A stretch of DNA of 64,000 nucleotides from Cellulomonas sp. HZM (GCF_000708885.1 NZ_JEOE01000001.1:248001-312000), one strand, 5' to 3'; shown: positions 38,587-47,456, numbered from the stretch's first letter. Program-made: numbers and translations. Notes: generated from the sequence alone by a model not told the origin.

Positions 38587-39549
38587 ATGGAGCAGCACCA
38601 CGTCGGAGGCACAGGTCTGCGCGTCTCCCGCCTCGGGCTGGGCACGATGACGTGGAGCCGGGACACCGACGAGCACGACGCGCGCGAGCAGCTGCGCGAC
38701 TTCGTCGACGCCGGCGGGACGCTGGTCGACACGTCCGCGTCCTACGCGGAGGGCGGCGCCGAGGAGCTGCTCGGCTCGCTGCTGGGCGACGTGGTCGAGC
38801 GCGACGAGCTGGTGCTGTGCACCAAGGCGGGCGTGCGCCGGCGCGGGGACCGGGTCGCGGTCGACGGCTCGCGGGGCGCGCTCGTCTCGTCGCTCGACGC
38901 GTCGCTCGCACGCCTGCGCACCGACCACGTCGACCTGTTCCTCGTGCAGACGCCGGACCCGCGCACCCCGCTCGAGGAGACGGTGTCCGCGCTGCGACTC
39001 GCGGTGAGCAGCGGTCGGGCGCGCTACGTGGGCCTGTCCAACCATGCGGGGTGGCAGGTCGCCCGCGCGGCCACGCTGCTCGGCTCCGAGCCGGGGCTCG
39101 CGGCCGTCCAGGCCGAGTACTCGCTCCTGCAGCGCGGGATCGAGCGCGAGGTCGTGCCGGCCTCGCTCGCGCTCGGCGCCGGCGTGCTCGCGTGGTCCCC
39201 GCTCGGACGCGGTGTCCTGACCGGCAAGTACCGCCGCACCGTCCCGGCCGACTCGCGTGCGGCGTCGCCGCACCTCGCCGGGTTCGTCGAGCCGTACCTC
39301 TCGCACACGTCCGCGGCGGTCGTCGAGGCCGTCGCGACGGCGGCGTCCGGACTGGGCCGCGCGCCGCTCGAGGTCGCGCTCGCGTGGCTCGCGGGGCGCC
39401 CCGCGGTCGCCTCAGCGGTCGTCGGCGCACGCACGGCCGACCACCTGCGCGGCTCGCTCGCCGCGCTCGACCTCGAGCTGCCCGACGAGCTGCGCTCTGC
39501 GCTCGACGAGGTCAGCGCGATCCCGCTGGGGTACCCCGAGCGGTTCTGA
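38587..39549 (+). CDS. Aldo/keto reductase family protein with altered catalytic His
   Basis: A 320-residue (beta/alpha)8 NADPH-type oxidoreductase. The Asp and Tyr of the catalytic tetrad are in DTSASYAEGGAEELLG and the Lys is in LCTKAG. The position usually held by His (DLxQxHxxD) reads DLFLVQTPDP, so Gln takes its place. This may change substrate preference or reduce carbonyl reduction. The cofactor segment GARTADHLRGSL is normal. The substrate is unknown. It is leaderless by its TAGGGT box. About 90 bases downstream the lower-GC lipoprotein cassette begins on the same strand. Confidence 0.9.
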   Translation: MEQHHVGGTGLRVSRLGLGTMTWSRDTDEHDAREQLRDFVDAGGTLVDTSASYAEGGAEELLGSLLGDVVERDELVLCTKAGVRRRGDRVAVDGSRGALVSSLDASLARLRTDHVDLFLVQTPDPRTPLEETVSALRLAVSSGRARYVGLSNHAGWQVARAATLLGSEPGLAAVQAEYSLLQRGIEREVVPASLALGAGVLAWSPLGRGVLTGKYRRTVPADSRAASPHLAGFVEPYLSHTSAAVVEAVATAASGLGRAPLEVALAWLAGRPAVASAVVGARTADHLRGSLAALDLELPDELRSALDEVSAIPLGYPERF

Positions 39550-39625
39550 CCGGTTCGCGCTACCCCTCCGGCGCCCGTGTCCACAGATTCGTGAGAACCA
39601 GCCACGCTCGGGTGTCGGGTTTGGG

Positions 39626-39631
39626 TAGGTT
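39626..39631 (+). promoter_or_regulatory. Leaderless -10 box (TAGGTT) of the lipoprotein cassette
   Basis: TAGGTT lies seven bases before ATG 39639. It overlaps GGTTCTC (39628-39634), which pairs with GAGAACC at 39593-39599, so a 7-bp inverted repeat with a 28-base gap spans the promoter and could be an operator. Confidence 0.45.
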
Positions 39632-39638
39632 CTCCCGC

Positions 39639-40265
39639 ATGCGCAGGGGAATCGTGGTGTTGGCAGCCGTTGTTTGCGTGCTCGCGTTGGCCGGGTGCAC
39701 CGGTGGGGACGCTGTGGCGGACCCGTTGGTTCCGACGACGGCCAGCGTGCCGACAGCATCGGCGCCGACGACGATGCCCATCCCGTCACCGAGCGCGACG
39801 CCAACGGCCACGACACGGATCGATGTGGTTCCGCAGCCGAAACGTCCGTCGACCCTCACGCAGTCGGGCGAAGCGGCTGCGGGTGCCGCGGCCCGATACT
39901 TCCTCGACCTGTACCCGTACGCGCTGTCGTCGCTCTCGACGTCCGAGTTCGAGTCCATGTCCGGTGCCGGATGTGTGTTCTGCGCGTCGGTCGTCGACGA
40001 CGTCGCCAAGCGAGCTCGAGCCGAAACCCATGAAGTCGGCGGGACCATGACGTACTCCGACGTCGTCGCACACGAAACGATCCCTGGGTCGTACCTCGTG
40101 TCGCTCTCGGCTCATCAGCAACCGTCGAAGACAGTCGACCGCAACGGCAGCACGGTCGAAGACTTCCCGCGCACGACGGTCACCGAGATGACATTGCTGC
40201 TCCACTACAAGAAGGGCAGATGGACCGTTCGCGAGGCAACGGTCGAGAGCAGCCGGGACGCATGA
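39639..40265 (+). CDS. Secreted lipoprotein resembling the DUF6318 family
   Basis: A 208-residue lipoprotein. The signal MRRGIVVLAAVVCVLALAGC ends in a lipobox with lipidated C20. A Thr/Pro/Ala/Ser-rich linker (about 25-65) follows, then a globular domain with AARYFLDLYPYALSSLSTSEFE and GCVFCASVVDDV. The C-x2-C pair may form a disulfide or bind metal outside the cell. This layout fits the actinobacterial DUF6318 family, whose function is unknown. Codons end in A or T more often than in neighbours, so the gene stands out by composition. It overlaps the next gene by ATGA and is probably expressed and exported with it. Confidence 0.75.
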   Translation: MRRGIVVLAAVVCVLALAGCTGGDAVADPLVPTTASVPTASAPTTMPIPSPSATPTATTRIDVVPQPKRPSTLTQSGEAAAGAAARYFLDLYPYALSSLSTSEFESMSGAGCVFCASVVDDVAKRARAETHEVGGTMTYSDVVAHETIPGSYLVSLSAHQQPSKTVDRNGSTVEDFPRTTVTEMTLLLHYKKGRWTVREATVESSRDA

Positions 40266-41107
40266 GGCTGACGGCTTGTCTTGCTGCAGCTGCGGCTCTG
40301 CTCGGACTCTGCGCATCTCCCGTCGCCGCAGACGTGCTCGGAGGTCGAAGCGGTGGCGACGCGATCAACATGGCTGGGAGCGAGGCCGAGCGGGCGCGGA
40401 TGTCGGCGGAGTCGGTGCCTCCCGAGCTGCGATTGATCGACTTCAGGAGAGCGGGCGCGTGCCAGGTCCAGGGCGGCACCGCACTGGACCGGGACCTCTC
40501 CACGCCGCTCAACGGTGACTGCGCGAACGGCACCGACGAGCCGCCTGCATGTGAAGACGGCGCGGCGCTCGAGCCGCTGTGGCGTCGCTCCCGCGATACC
40601 ACTGACTCGCCCTGGAGCCCGTGGAAGCTCGCGGCCGACTACTCCTGCCCGGAGGAGCTGTTCGCCTTGACGATGACCGACTTCCGGCGCCTCCCGCTGG
40701 CGAAGCCTGCGCTCACGGTGCAACCGGACCGCGGGTGGGTGCTGGTGAACAAGGAGACGATCGTCTACACCGACGACGTCACCCAGGAGCTCACCACCGA
40801 GGTCCTCGGGCAGAAGATCGACGTCGAGGCCGACGCCCAGTCCTGGACCTGGAACTGGGGCGACAAGACCACAGACCTGACCACAACCGAGGCCGGCAAG
40901 CCCTACCCCCACCAGACCCTGTGGCACACCTACCAACAGCTCGGCACCGTCCACGTCACCCTCACCGCCACCTGGAAAGGCCGCTGGCGCCTGCACGGCC
41001 ACACCACCTGGCACGACGTCCTGGGCACCGCCCAGACCACCGCCACCTCCGACCCCTTCGAGATCCGCGAGCTCCGCTCACGACTCGTCGCACCCGAAGA
41101 CGACTGA
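40262..41107 (+). CDS. Secreted protein with PKD-like domain, partner of the lipoprotein
   Basis: A 281-residue exported protein. A cleavable signal peptide (about 1-23, ending PVAAD) precedes a region with four cysteines (CQVQ, DCANG, ACEDG, SCPEE, between about 73 and 145). A C-terminal PKD-like beta sandwich follows, with WTWNWGDKTTD and the HTYQQLGTVHVTLTATW strand near residues 200-245. No membrane anchor or sorting motif is seen, so it is released or held by the lipoprotein. ATG 40262 overlaps the upstream stop. The first half has lower GC; the last 250 bases use ACC far more than ACG, unlike nearby genes. The function is unknown. Confidence 0.7.
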   Translation: MRLTACLAAAAALLGLCASPVAADVLGGRSGGDAINMAGSEAERARMSAESVPPELRLIDFRRAGACQVQGGTALDRDLSTPLNGDCANGTDEPPACEDGAALEPLWRRSRDTTDSPWSPWKLAADYSCPEELFALTMTDFRRLPLAKPALTVQPDRGWVLVNKETIVYTDDVTQELTTEVLGQKIDVEADAQSWTWNWGDKTTDLTTTEAGKPYPHQTLWHTYQQLGTVHVTLTATWKGRWRLHGHTTWHDVLGTAQTTATSDPFEIRELRSRLVAPEDD

Positions 41108-41144
41108 CGGCCGCTGCACCAGAGCGGACGTGGGGAGAAGACCC

Positions 41145-41441
41145 CTAGCCGACGCGCGGCTCCTCGACGTCCTCGAGGTCGGGGCCGTCGTACGTGTCGT
41201 CGGCGTCGCCCTCCCAGTCGTCGTCCTCGTCCTCGTCGTCGTCCTCCGCGAGGTAGAACGGCAGGGCCTCGCCGTGGACCGTGCCGAGCGCGTCGTCGTA
41301 CACCTCGAAGGCATCGGCCAGCACGTCGTACGCGTCGTCGACAGCCGGGTCGTCGTCGCCGTGCTTGGACTCGACGGCGGTGTAGTGCGCCTCGAGCGAG
41401 GCGATCAGGCGGTCCAGCGCGGCACGCGGGTCGACGGTCAT
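41145..41441 (-). CDS. Small acidic conserved hypothetical protein
   Basis: A 98-residue protein. The N-terminal half (MTVDPRAALDRLIASLEAHY to about residue 60) is helical, and the second half is extremely acidic (DDDEDEDDDWEGDADD). There is no membrane segment or known catalytic motif. Similar short acidic proteins are common in actinobacteria and are sometimes labelled primosomal proteins without evidence. ATG 41441 is set by TACCGT six bases upstream. It converges with the PKD-like protein gene and is divergent to the DUF5703 gene. Confidence 0.75.
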   Translation of the reverse strand: MTVDPRAALDRLIASLEAHYTAVESKHGDDDPAVDDAYDVLADAFEVYDDALGTVHGEALPFYLAEDDDEDEDDDWEGDADDTYDGPDLEDVEEPRVG

Positions 41442-41447
41442 GCGACG

Positions 41448-41453
41448 ACGGTA
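41448..41453 (-). promoter_or_regulatory. Leaderless -10 box (TACCGT) of the small acidic protein gene
   Basis: TACCGT on the minus strand, six bases before ATG 41441. Confidence 0.55.
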
Positions 41454-41568
41454 GCGCCGCATGACGCACAATGGCAGCGCGTCACCCGTCGGGAGCCGTG
41501 CGTCAGCTCGTCGGCCACCCGGTCCGGGTGACGCCACGGGCTGGACGACGGACGGGACGAGGTGGGCG

Positions 41569-41817
41569 ATGGCCTTCGGTCAGACCACGACGAGGCGCCG
41601 CGACTGGGTGGCCTCCGGGGGACAGTACGAGTTCCGCGTGCTGACGATCCCCCGCACGACGAGCCGCGGAGACGCGCGCCGCATGCTGACCGAGCAGGCC
41701 GAGCACGGCCGGTGGGAGCTCGCGCGCTCGGTCCTGTACGTGGGCGGCGAGCGGCGCGTGTGGCTGCGACGCAAGATCATCCGGGTGCGCAGCACCCTGG
41801 AGCTCGACGCGGACTGA
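41569..41817 (+). CDS. DUF5703 family protein
   Basis: An 82-residue basic protein with the DUF5703 core QYEFRVLTIPRTTSRGDAR, followed by LTEQAEHGRWELARSVLY and RRVWLRRKIIRV. The family is a short cytoplasmic actinobacterial protein of unknown function, usually near the M20 dipeptidase gene as here. ATG 41569 has GAGGTG four to five bases upstream. A longer in-frame start at 41461 would add 36 low-complexity residues and lies in the divergent promoter region, so the shorter form is preferred. Confidence 0.8.
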   Translation: MAFGQTTTRRRDWVASGGQYEFRVLTIPRTTSRGDARRMLTEQAEHGRWELARSVLYVGGERRVWLRRKIIRVRSTLELDAD

Positions 41818-41823
41818 GCTCCC

Positions 41824-41855
41824 GTCAGCAGGTCGCGAGGTCAGCAGGTCGCGAG
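41824..41855. repeat. Perfect 16-bp tandem duplication at the M20 peptidase stop
   Basis: GTCAGCAGGTCGCGAG occurs twice head to tail (41824-41839 and 41840-41855). The second copy holds the last codons and stop of the peptidase gene; the first lies just beyond the stop. Sixteen is not a multiple of three. It looks like a recent slippage or duplication event. Confidence 0.9.
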
Positions 41856-43169
41856 CAGTCGGTCGAGCACGCGCGTGCCGAACCGCAGCGCGTCCGTGGG
41901 CACACGCTCGTCGACGCCGTGGAACATGCCCGCGAAGTCGAGGTCCGGCGTGAGCCGCAGCGGCGCGAAGCCGTAGCCGGTGATGCCGAGCCGCGACAGC
42001 GACTTGTTGTCGGTCCCGCCGGACAGCGTGTACGGGAGCACCGTCGCGTCGGGGTCCTCGGCGTGCAGCGCGTCGACCATCGCGTCGACGAGCGAGCCGG
42101 TCAGCGGCGCCTCGAGCGCGACGTCGTGGTGGATGCGCTCGATGCGCACGTGCTCGCCGGCCAGCCTCTCGACCGTCGAGACGAACTCGTCCTCGTGACC
42201 GGGCAGGAACCGGCCGTCGATCGTCGCCACCGCGCGGCCCGGGATGACGTTCGCCTTGTAGCCGGCCTCGAGCTGGGACGGGTTGGTGGTGTGCCGCAGC
42301 GTCGCGCCGACGAAGCTGGACGCCGGCCCGAGAGCCGCCACCAGCCTGTCGATCCCCTGCTCGTCCTGCGGGTCGAACGGCAGGCCCGTGAGCTCCGCGA
42401 CCCCGCGCAGCAGCGCGTCGACCGTCGGCGTGAGCTGCAGCGGCCACGGGTGCCGGCCGATGCGCGCGACCGCCTCCGCGAGGTGCGTGACCGCGTTGTC
42501 GTGGTTCACCTGGCTGCCGTGGCCGGCGCGGCCGTCGGCGACGAGCCGCAGCCAGGACAGCCCCTTCTCCGCGGTCTGCAGGAGGTAGGCGCGGCGCCCG
42601 TCGACCTCGACCGAGAAGCCGCCGACCTCGCTGATCGCCTCGGTCGCACCCTCGAACAGCTCGGGTCGGTGCTCGACGGCCCAGCCTGCACCCATCGAGC
42701 CGCCGGCCTCCTCGTCGGCGAACATCGCGACGACGACGTCCCGTGCGGGCCGGCGACCCTCGCGGGCCATCTGCCGCACGACGGACAGGATCATCGCGTC
42801 CATGTCCTTCATGTCCACGGCGCCGCGTCCCCACAGCAGCCCGTCGCGCTCCTCGGCACCGAACGGGTCCACCGACCAGTCCTCCGCGCGCGCCGGGACG
42901 ACGTCGAGATGGCCGTGCAGCACCAGCGCGTCACGCGAGGAGTCCTCGCCCGGGAGGCGCACGACGACGCTCGCGCGGCCGGGTGCGCTCTCGAACAGCT
43001 CGGGATCGAGGCCGACCTCGCCGAGCAGACCCATGACGTGCTCCGCGGCCGCCCGCTCCCCCGGTCCCGACCCATCGCCGTAGTTCGACGTGTCGAAGCG
43101 GATGAGGTCTCGGCAGATGTCGACGACCTCGTCGGCCGCGGTCGGGTGGCTGGCGCTCGGCTCGGGCAT
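41841..43169 (-). CDS. M20 family metallopeptidase
   Basis: A 442-residue dipeptidase or deacylase with a two-zinc site. Ligands and catalytic residues are visible: H87 and D89 in HGHLDVVP, D119 in AVDMKDMDA, and the E153-E154 pair in FADEEAGG. A dimerisation (lid) domain lies between about 200 and 310. The family removes N-terminal amino acids or acyl groups from small substrates; the exact substrate is unknown. ATG 43169 is set by TACGGT seven bases upstream. It lies just after the M3 peptidase gene on the same strand. Confidence 0.92.
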   Translation of the reverse strand: MPEPSASHPTAADEVVDICRDLIRFDTSNYGDGSGPGERAAAEHVMGLLGEVGLDPELFESAPGRASVVVRLPGEDSSRDALVLHGHLDVVPARAEDWSVDPFGAEERDGLLWGRGAVDMKDMDAMILSVVRQMAREGRRPARDVVVAMFADEEAGGSMGAGWAVEHRPELFEGATEAISEVGGFSVEVDGRRAYLLQTAEKGLSWLRLVADGRAGHGSQVNHDNAVTHLAEAVARIGRHPWPLQLTPTVDALLRGVAELTGLPFDPQDEQGIDRLVAALGPASSFVGATLRHTTNPSQLEAGYKANVIPGRAVATIDGRFLPGHEDEFVSTVERLAGEHVRIERIHHDVALEAPLTGSLVDAMVDALHAEDPDATVLPYTLSGGTDNKSLSRLGITGYGFAPLRLTPDLDFAGMFHGVDERVPTDALRFGTRVLDRLLATC

Positions 43170-43176
43170 GCCCGAC

Positions 43177-43182
43177 ACCGTA
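43177..43182 (-). promoter_or_regulatory. Leaderless -10 box (TACGGT) of the M20 peptidase gene
   Basis: TACGGT on the minus strand, seven bases before ATG 43169, within the short gap after the M3 stop. Confidence 0.5.
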
Positions 43183-43195
43183 CCTGCCGGCAGCC

Positions 43196-45265
43196 TCACG
43201 ACGACGCGGCCAGTCCGCGCCGCTCGAGGAGCGGACCGATCTGCGGGTCGCGACCACGCAGGTCGCGGAACGAGTCCATCGGGTCGACCGAACCGCCGCA
43301 CGAGAGAAGTCGCGCGCGGAACGCGTCGCCGTTCTCACGCCGCAGCCCGCCGTTCTCGTGGAACCACTCGACGGTGTCGGCGTCGAGCACCTCGGACCAG
43401 ATGTAGGAGTAGTACCCGGCCGAGTAGCCGCTGCCGAACACGTGGTTGAAGTACGACGACCGGTAGCGCGGCGGGACCGGCGCGAACGCGACCCCGGCGG
43501 CCTCGAGCGCGGCGGCCTCGAACGGCTCGACGTCGGCGGGGTCGGTCGGCACCTCGTCGGGCGCGAGCCGGTACCAGGCCTGGTCGAGCAGCGCGGCGGC
43601 GAGGTACTCGGTCGTGGCGAACCCCTCGCCGTCCTGGCGCGCCGCGAGCAACGTCTCGACCCACTCGGCGGGGATCGGCTCACCCGTCACGTGGTGCACG
43701 GCGTAGGAGCGCACGATCGTCGGGTCCCACGCCCACATCTCGTTGACCTGCGACGGGTACTCGACGAAGTCGCGCGGCACCTCGGTGCCCGACTGCGACG
43801 GGTAGCGCACGTCGGACAGGAGGCCGTGCAGCGCATGGCCGAACTCGTGGAACAGCGTGATCACGTTGTCCCAGGTGAGCAGCGTGGGCTCGCCGTCGGC
43901 GGGCTTCGGCACGTTGAGGTTGTTGACCACCACGGGCGGCTCGTCGAGCAGCCGCGACTGGTCGACGAGGTTGTTCATCCACGCCCCGCCGCGCTTCTGC
44001 TCGCGGGTCCAGAAGTCGCCGAGGAACAGCCCGAGGCCCCTGCCGTCGGCGTCGAAGACCTCGAACACGCGCACGTCGGGGTGGTAGCCGACGAGGTCGT
44101 GGCGCTCGGCGAACGTGAGCCCGTACAGCTCGGTCGCGGCGCGGAACACGCCCTGCGTGAGCACGCGGTCGAGCTCGAGGTAGGGACGCAGCGCGGCGTC
44201 GTCGAGCGAGCGTCGCTGGGCGCGGACCCGCTGCGCGTAGAAGGCCCAGTCCCACGGCTCGAGGGTCGCGTCGGGGACGTCACGGCGCAGGGCCTCGGTC
44301 AGGTCGGCCGCCTCACGACGGGCGTTGGCGACGGCGGCGGGCGCGAGCCGCGCGAGCATGTCGGAGACCGCGTCCGACGACCGTGCCGTCGCGTCCGCCG
44401 CGACGTACGCGGCGTGGTGCTCGTAGCCGAGCAGGCGCGCGCGCTCGGCGCGCAGCCGGACCAGCTCCAGAAGGATCGCCCGCGTGTCGTGCTCGCCCTG
44501 CAGCCCGCGCGTGGTCGACGCCCGGAGAACGCGCTCGCGCAGCTCGCGGTCGGTGGCCTGGGCCAGCACCGACTGCTGCGTCGGCAGCTGCAGCTCGAGC
44601 AGCCACGCGCCGTCGTGCCCGCGCTCCGTCGCCGCCCGGGCCGCGGCGGCTCGCGCGTCGGCCGGGACGCCCGCGAGCTCGGCCTCGTCGGTGACCAGCA
44701 CGGCCGCGTCGTTCTGCGCGGCGAGCAGCTCGCGCCCGAACGCGGTCTCGAGCGACGTGATGCGCGCGTTGAGGTCGCGCAGCGTCGCCTGCTCGTCGGC
44801 CGGCAGCGCGACGCCCGAACGCTCGAACGCGGTGCGCGTGCGGTGCAGCAGCCACGCGGTGTCCGGCTCGAGCGCCTCGGTCGGGATCGCGGTGACCCGC
44901 GCGAACAGCCGCGCGTCCTGGTGGATCGCGTCGTGGTGCGCGGAGAACAGCGGCGCGAGCTCCTCCTCGATCGCCTCGAGGCCCGGGGTCGAGCACGCGC
45001 CCGCCTGGTTGTAGAACGCGACGACCGCACGGTGCAGGAGGCGGCCCGAGCGCTCGAGCGCGACGAGCACGTTCTCCACCGTCGCCGGGGACCCGTCGGT
45101 CGCGATCGCCTCGACCTGCGCACGCTGCTCGGCCATGCCCGCGAGGATCGCCGGGGCGTAGTGCTCCTCGCGGATCCGCGTGTAGTCCGGGAGCCCGTAC
45201 GGGAGGGCCGAGGGGTTCGCGAACGGGTTGTCGGCGGCGAGCGTCGCGTCGTGGGCAGCAGTCAT
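43196..45265 (-). CDS. M3 family metallopeptidase (peptidyl-dipeptidase Dcp-like)
   Basis: A 689-residue cytoplasmic zinc peptidase that trims oligopeptides. The zinc motif HEFGH is at 473-477 in ITLFHEFGHALHGL; the third ligand Glu should lie about 25 residues on, in the EYPSQVNEMW region. The C-terminal YFNHVFGSGYSAGYYSYIWSE is typical of Dcp/oligopeptidase A. Its length matches the family. The start is uncertain: ATG 45265 (MTAAHDATL) lies 12 bases after GGGAG, while ATG 45277 would overlap, as ATGA, the TGA that ends the interrupted reading frame of the upstream epimerase gene. Confidence 0.94.
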   Translation of the reverse strand: MTAAHDATLAADNPFANPSALPYGLPDYTRIREEHYAPAILAGMAEQRAQVEAIATDGSPATVENVLVALERSGRLLHRAVVAFYNQAGACSTPGLEAIEEELAPLFSAHHDAIHQDARLFARVTAIPTEALEPDTAWLLHRTRTAFERSGVALPADEQATLRDLNARITSLETAFGRELLAAQNDAAVLVTDEAELAGVPADARAAAARAATERGHDGAWLLELQLPTQQSVLAQATDRELRERVLRASTTRGLQGEHDTRAILLELVRLRAERARLLGYEHHAAYVAADATARSSDAVSDMLARLAPAAVANARREAADLTEALRRDVPDATLEPWDWAFYAQRVRAQRRSLDDAALRPYLELDRVLTQGVFRAATELYGLTFAERHDLVGYHPDVRVFEVFDADGRGLGLFLGDFWTREQKRGGAWMNNLVDQSRLLDEPPVVVNNLNVPKPADGEPTLLTWDNVITLFHEFGHALHGLLSDVRYPSQSGTEVPRDFVEYPSQVNEMWAWDPTIVRSYAVHHVTGEPIPAEWVETLLAARQDGEGFATTEYLAAALLDQAWYRLAPDEVPTDPADVEPFEAAALEAAGVAFAPVPPRYRSSYFNHVFGSGYSAGYYSYIWSEVLDADTVEWFHENGGLRRENGDAFRARLLSCGGSVDPMDSFRDLRGRDPQIGPLLERRGLAASS

Positions 45266-45273
45266 GCGGGCCA

Positions 45274-45366
45274 TCATCTCCCGGTGCGCACGCCCTCCCC
45301 ACCCGGAGCGCGGCCGCTCGCGAGGAACGCGTCCTCGGCGGCGTAGTCGAACATGTCGCCCTCGCC
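45274..45366 (-). other. In-frame continuation of the epimerase gene after an amber stop
   Basis: After the TAG at 45367-45369 the same frame continues for 30 codons to TGA at 45274-45276. The peptide starts GEGDMFDYAAEDAFLASGR and continues APGGEGVRTGR. Codons are strongly GC-ending up to the last few, and the first half reads like a protein tail, not noise. The terminal TGA would overlap an ATG of the M3 gene as ATGA, the junction used by most pairs here. This suggests the original epimerase ended here and that TAG is a later change. Confidence 0.5.
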
Positions 45367-46329
45367 CTACATGCGCGCGAACGCGGGGAACACCTCGCGC
45401 CAGTCGCGGTCGCGCGCGGCGTCGACGAGCCACTCGACCGACGCGGCCACGGTGTCCGCGTACGTCCCGGGTGCGACGAACCCGAGCTCGCGCACGGCCC
45501 GCGACGAGTCCAGGACCAGCGGCCTCGGCACGGACCACGGCGTCGCCCCGACGTTCCCCTCCGGCGGTCCCGGGACCCGCACCACCCGTGACGTCGTCCC
45601 CATCACCCCGTCGACGGCCTGTGCGATCTGCGCGACGGTGGGCGCGTCGGGGTCCGCAGCGTTGAGCACGCGGTGCGCGGGCGAGGCCGCCGCGAGGCGC
45701 ACGAGCTCGGCGATCGCCGCGGTCGACGTGGTCTGGAAGCGGCTCTGACCGTCGTACGCGAGCACCCGCACGTCGCGCCCGTCGAGCGCGCGCTTGACGA
45801 AGACCCACTCGCGCGGCTGGCGGCACCCCGGACCGTGGATCGCTCCCGGGCGCAGGATCGTCGTCGGGACGTCCGACGCGGCCCACGCCTGCTCGTAGGC
45901 GACCTTTCCCGTGGCGTAGGTCCCGCGGCCCGGGTCGACGACCGGCTGGTCCTCGCCGACGGGCACGGGGAAGTCGCCGAACTCGTCGGACTCGAAGCCG
46001 TCACCGTGCGCGTCCACGTAGACGGCAGCCGACGAGACGACGACGGCCGACCCGACCTGGCCGGACTGCTCGAGCAACGCGGCGACGTCGCGGTCGTCGT
46101 ACCCGACGACATCGACGAGCACGTCGACGCCACCGGCGAGCGCGCCCGCGAGCGCGGACGCGTCGTGCCGGTCCCCGACGACGGGCTCGGCACCCCACGC
46201 ACGCACCACGTCGCCGCCCGCGAGCTCGCCGCGGGTCAGCACGCGCACGTCCCAGTCGTCGGCCACGAGCGCGGGGACCACCGCTCGCCCGATCTGGCCG
46301 GTGCCGCCGACGACCAGCGCGCGCCTCAC
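45367..46329 (-). CDS. NAD-dependent epimerase/dehydratase family protein (C-terminus possibly cut by an amber codon)
   Basis: A 320-residue extended short-chain dehydrogenase. The NAD-binding VGGTGQIG is at 7-14, the catalytic Tyr-x3-Lys is in [10 protein letters not shown], and substrate-side segments are [10 protein letters not shown] and [10 protein letters not shown]. The substrate is unknown; nucleotide sugars or NmrA-like roles are possible. GTG 46329 overlaps ald's stop as GTGA. The TAG at 45367 removes what looks like a further 30-residue tail encoded in frame, so the product here may be about 9% shorter than its relatives. The core is intact and may still fold. Confidence 0.88.
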   Translation of the reverse strand: MRRALVVGGTGQIGRAVVPALVADDWDVRVLTRGELAGGDVVRAWGAEPVVGDRHDASALAGALAGGVDVLVDVVGYDDRDVAALLEQSGQVGSAVVVSSAAVYVDAHGDGFESDEFGDFPVPVGEDQPVVDPGRGTYATGKVAYEQAWAASDVPTTILRPGAIHGPGCRQPREWVFVKRALDGRDVRVLAYDGQSRFQTTSTAAIAELVRLAAASPAHRVLNAADPDAPTVAQIAQAVDGVMGTTSRVVRVPGPPEGNVGATPWSVPRPLVLDSSRAVRELGFVAPGTYADTVAASVEWLVDAARDRDWREVFPAFARM

Positions 46330-47450
46330 ACCGCACCGCCGACGAGCGTCGCGGGGTCGGTCCACGGGTAGTCGTGGGCACGCGCGACAGCCTCGTTGAG
46401 GAGCGCGCCGTCGTGCGTGGTGAGCCCGGCGGCGAGCGCCGGGTCCGCGGCGGTGGCACCGCGCCAGCCCGCGTCGGCGAGGCGCGCGAGGTACGGGAGC
46501 GTGACGTTGGTCAGGGCGCGGGTGGACGTCACCGGCACCGCGCCGGGCATGTTCGCCACGCAGTAGAACACCGCGCCGTGGACGAGGAACGTGGGGTCGT
46601 CGTGCGTCGTCGGGCGCGTGGACTCGAAGCAGCCTCCCTGGTCGACCGCGACGTCGACGAGCACCGATCCCGGGCGCATGCGTGCGACGAGGTCGTCGCC
46701 GACGAGCCGCGGCGCACGCGCACCCGGGACGAGCACCGCACCGATGACGACGTCGGCGGCGGCAACCTCCCGCTCGAGCGTCCATGCGCTGGACGCGAGC
46801 GTGCGCACGCGTCCGCCGAACTCGGTGTCGAGCTCGGCGAGCCGGGGGGCCGACAGGTCGAGCACCGTGACGTCGGCACGCATGCCGACCGCGATCTGCG
46901 CGGCGTGGCGCCCGACGACGCCTCCGCCGAGCACGACCACGCGTGCGGCGTCGACTCCGGGGACCCCGCCGAGGAGCATCCCGGCACCGCCCTCGTTGCG
47001 CATGAGGTGGTAGGCGGCGACCTGCGTCGCGAGGCGCCCGGCGACCTCGCTCATCGGCGCGAGCAGCGGGAGCGAGCCGTCGGGCGCGCGCACCGTCTCG
47101 TACGCGATCGACGTCGTCCCGGCGGCGAGCAGCGCGTCGGTCGTCGCGCGGTCCGCCGCGAGGTGCAGGTAGGTGAACAGCACCTGGTCGCGCCGCAGCA
47201 GGCGGTGCTCGGGGCCGACGGGCTCCTTGACCTTGCACACGACGTCGGCGGCCCACGCCTCCTCGGCGGTCTCGACGACCGTGGCACCGGCGGCGCGGTA
47301 CTCGTCGTCGTCGATCGCCGACCCGGTACCCGCGCCCTGCTGGACGTGGACCGCGTGCCCAGCGCTCACGAGGTGGTGCGCGCCGGCCGGCGTGAGCGCC
47401 ACCCGGTACTCGCGGTTCTTGGTCTCCGTGGGGATGCCGATGGTCGTCAC
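46326..47450 (-). CDS. ald: Alanine dehydrogenase
   Basis: NAD-dependent interconversion of L-alanine with pyruvate and ammonia. At 374 residues it has the normal length. R15, K75 (CKVKEP) and H96 (FTYLHLAAD) occupy the pyruvate-binding and catalytic positions known from the mycobacterial enzyme. The nucleotide-binding [10 protein letters not shown] is near residue 170. GTG 47450 has CATGCT six bases upstream, which fits the leaderless pattern. It is coupled to the epimerase gene by a four-base overlap and divergent from the fructosamine-kinase-like gene. Confidence 0.96.
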   Translation of the reverse strand: MTTIGIPTETKNREYRVALTPAGAHHLVSAGHAVHVQQGAGTGSAIDDDEYRAAGATVVETAEEAWAADVVCKVKEPVGPEHRLLRRDQVLFTYLHLAADRATTDALLAAGTTSIAYETVRAPDGSLPLLAPMSEVAGRLATQVAAYHLMRNEGGAGMLLGGVPGVDAARVVVLGGGVVGRHAAQIAVGMRADVTVLDLSAPRLAELDTEFGGRVRTLASSAWTLEREVAAADVVIGAVLVPGARAPRLVGDDLVARMRPGSVLVDVAVDQGGCFESTRPTTHDDPTFLVHGAVFYCVANMPGAVPVTSTRALTNVTLPYLARLADAGWRGATAADPALAAGLTTHDGALLNEAVARAHDYPWTDPATLVGGAV

Positions 47451-47456
47451 GCCCCC

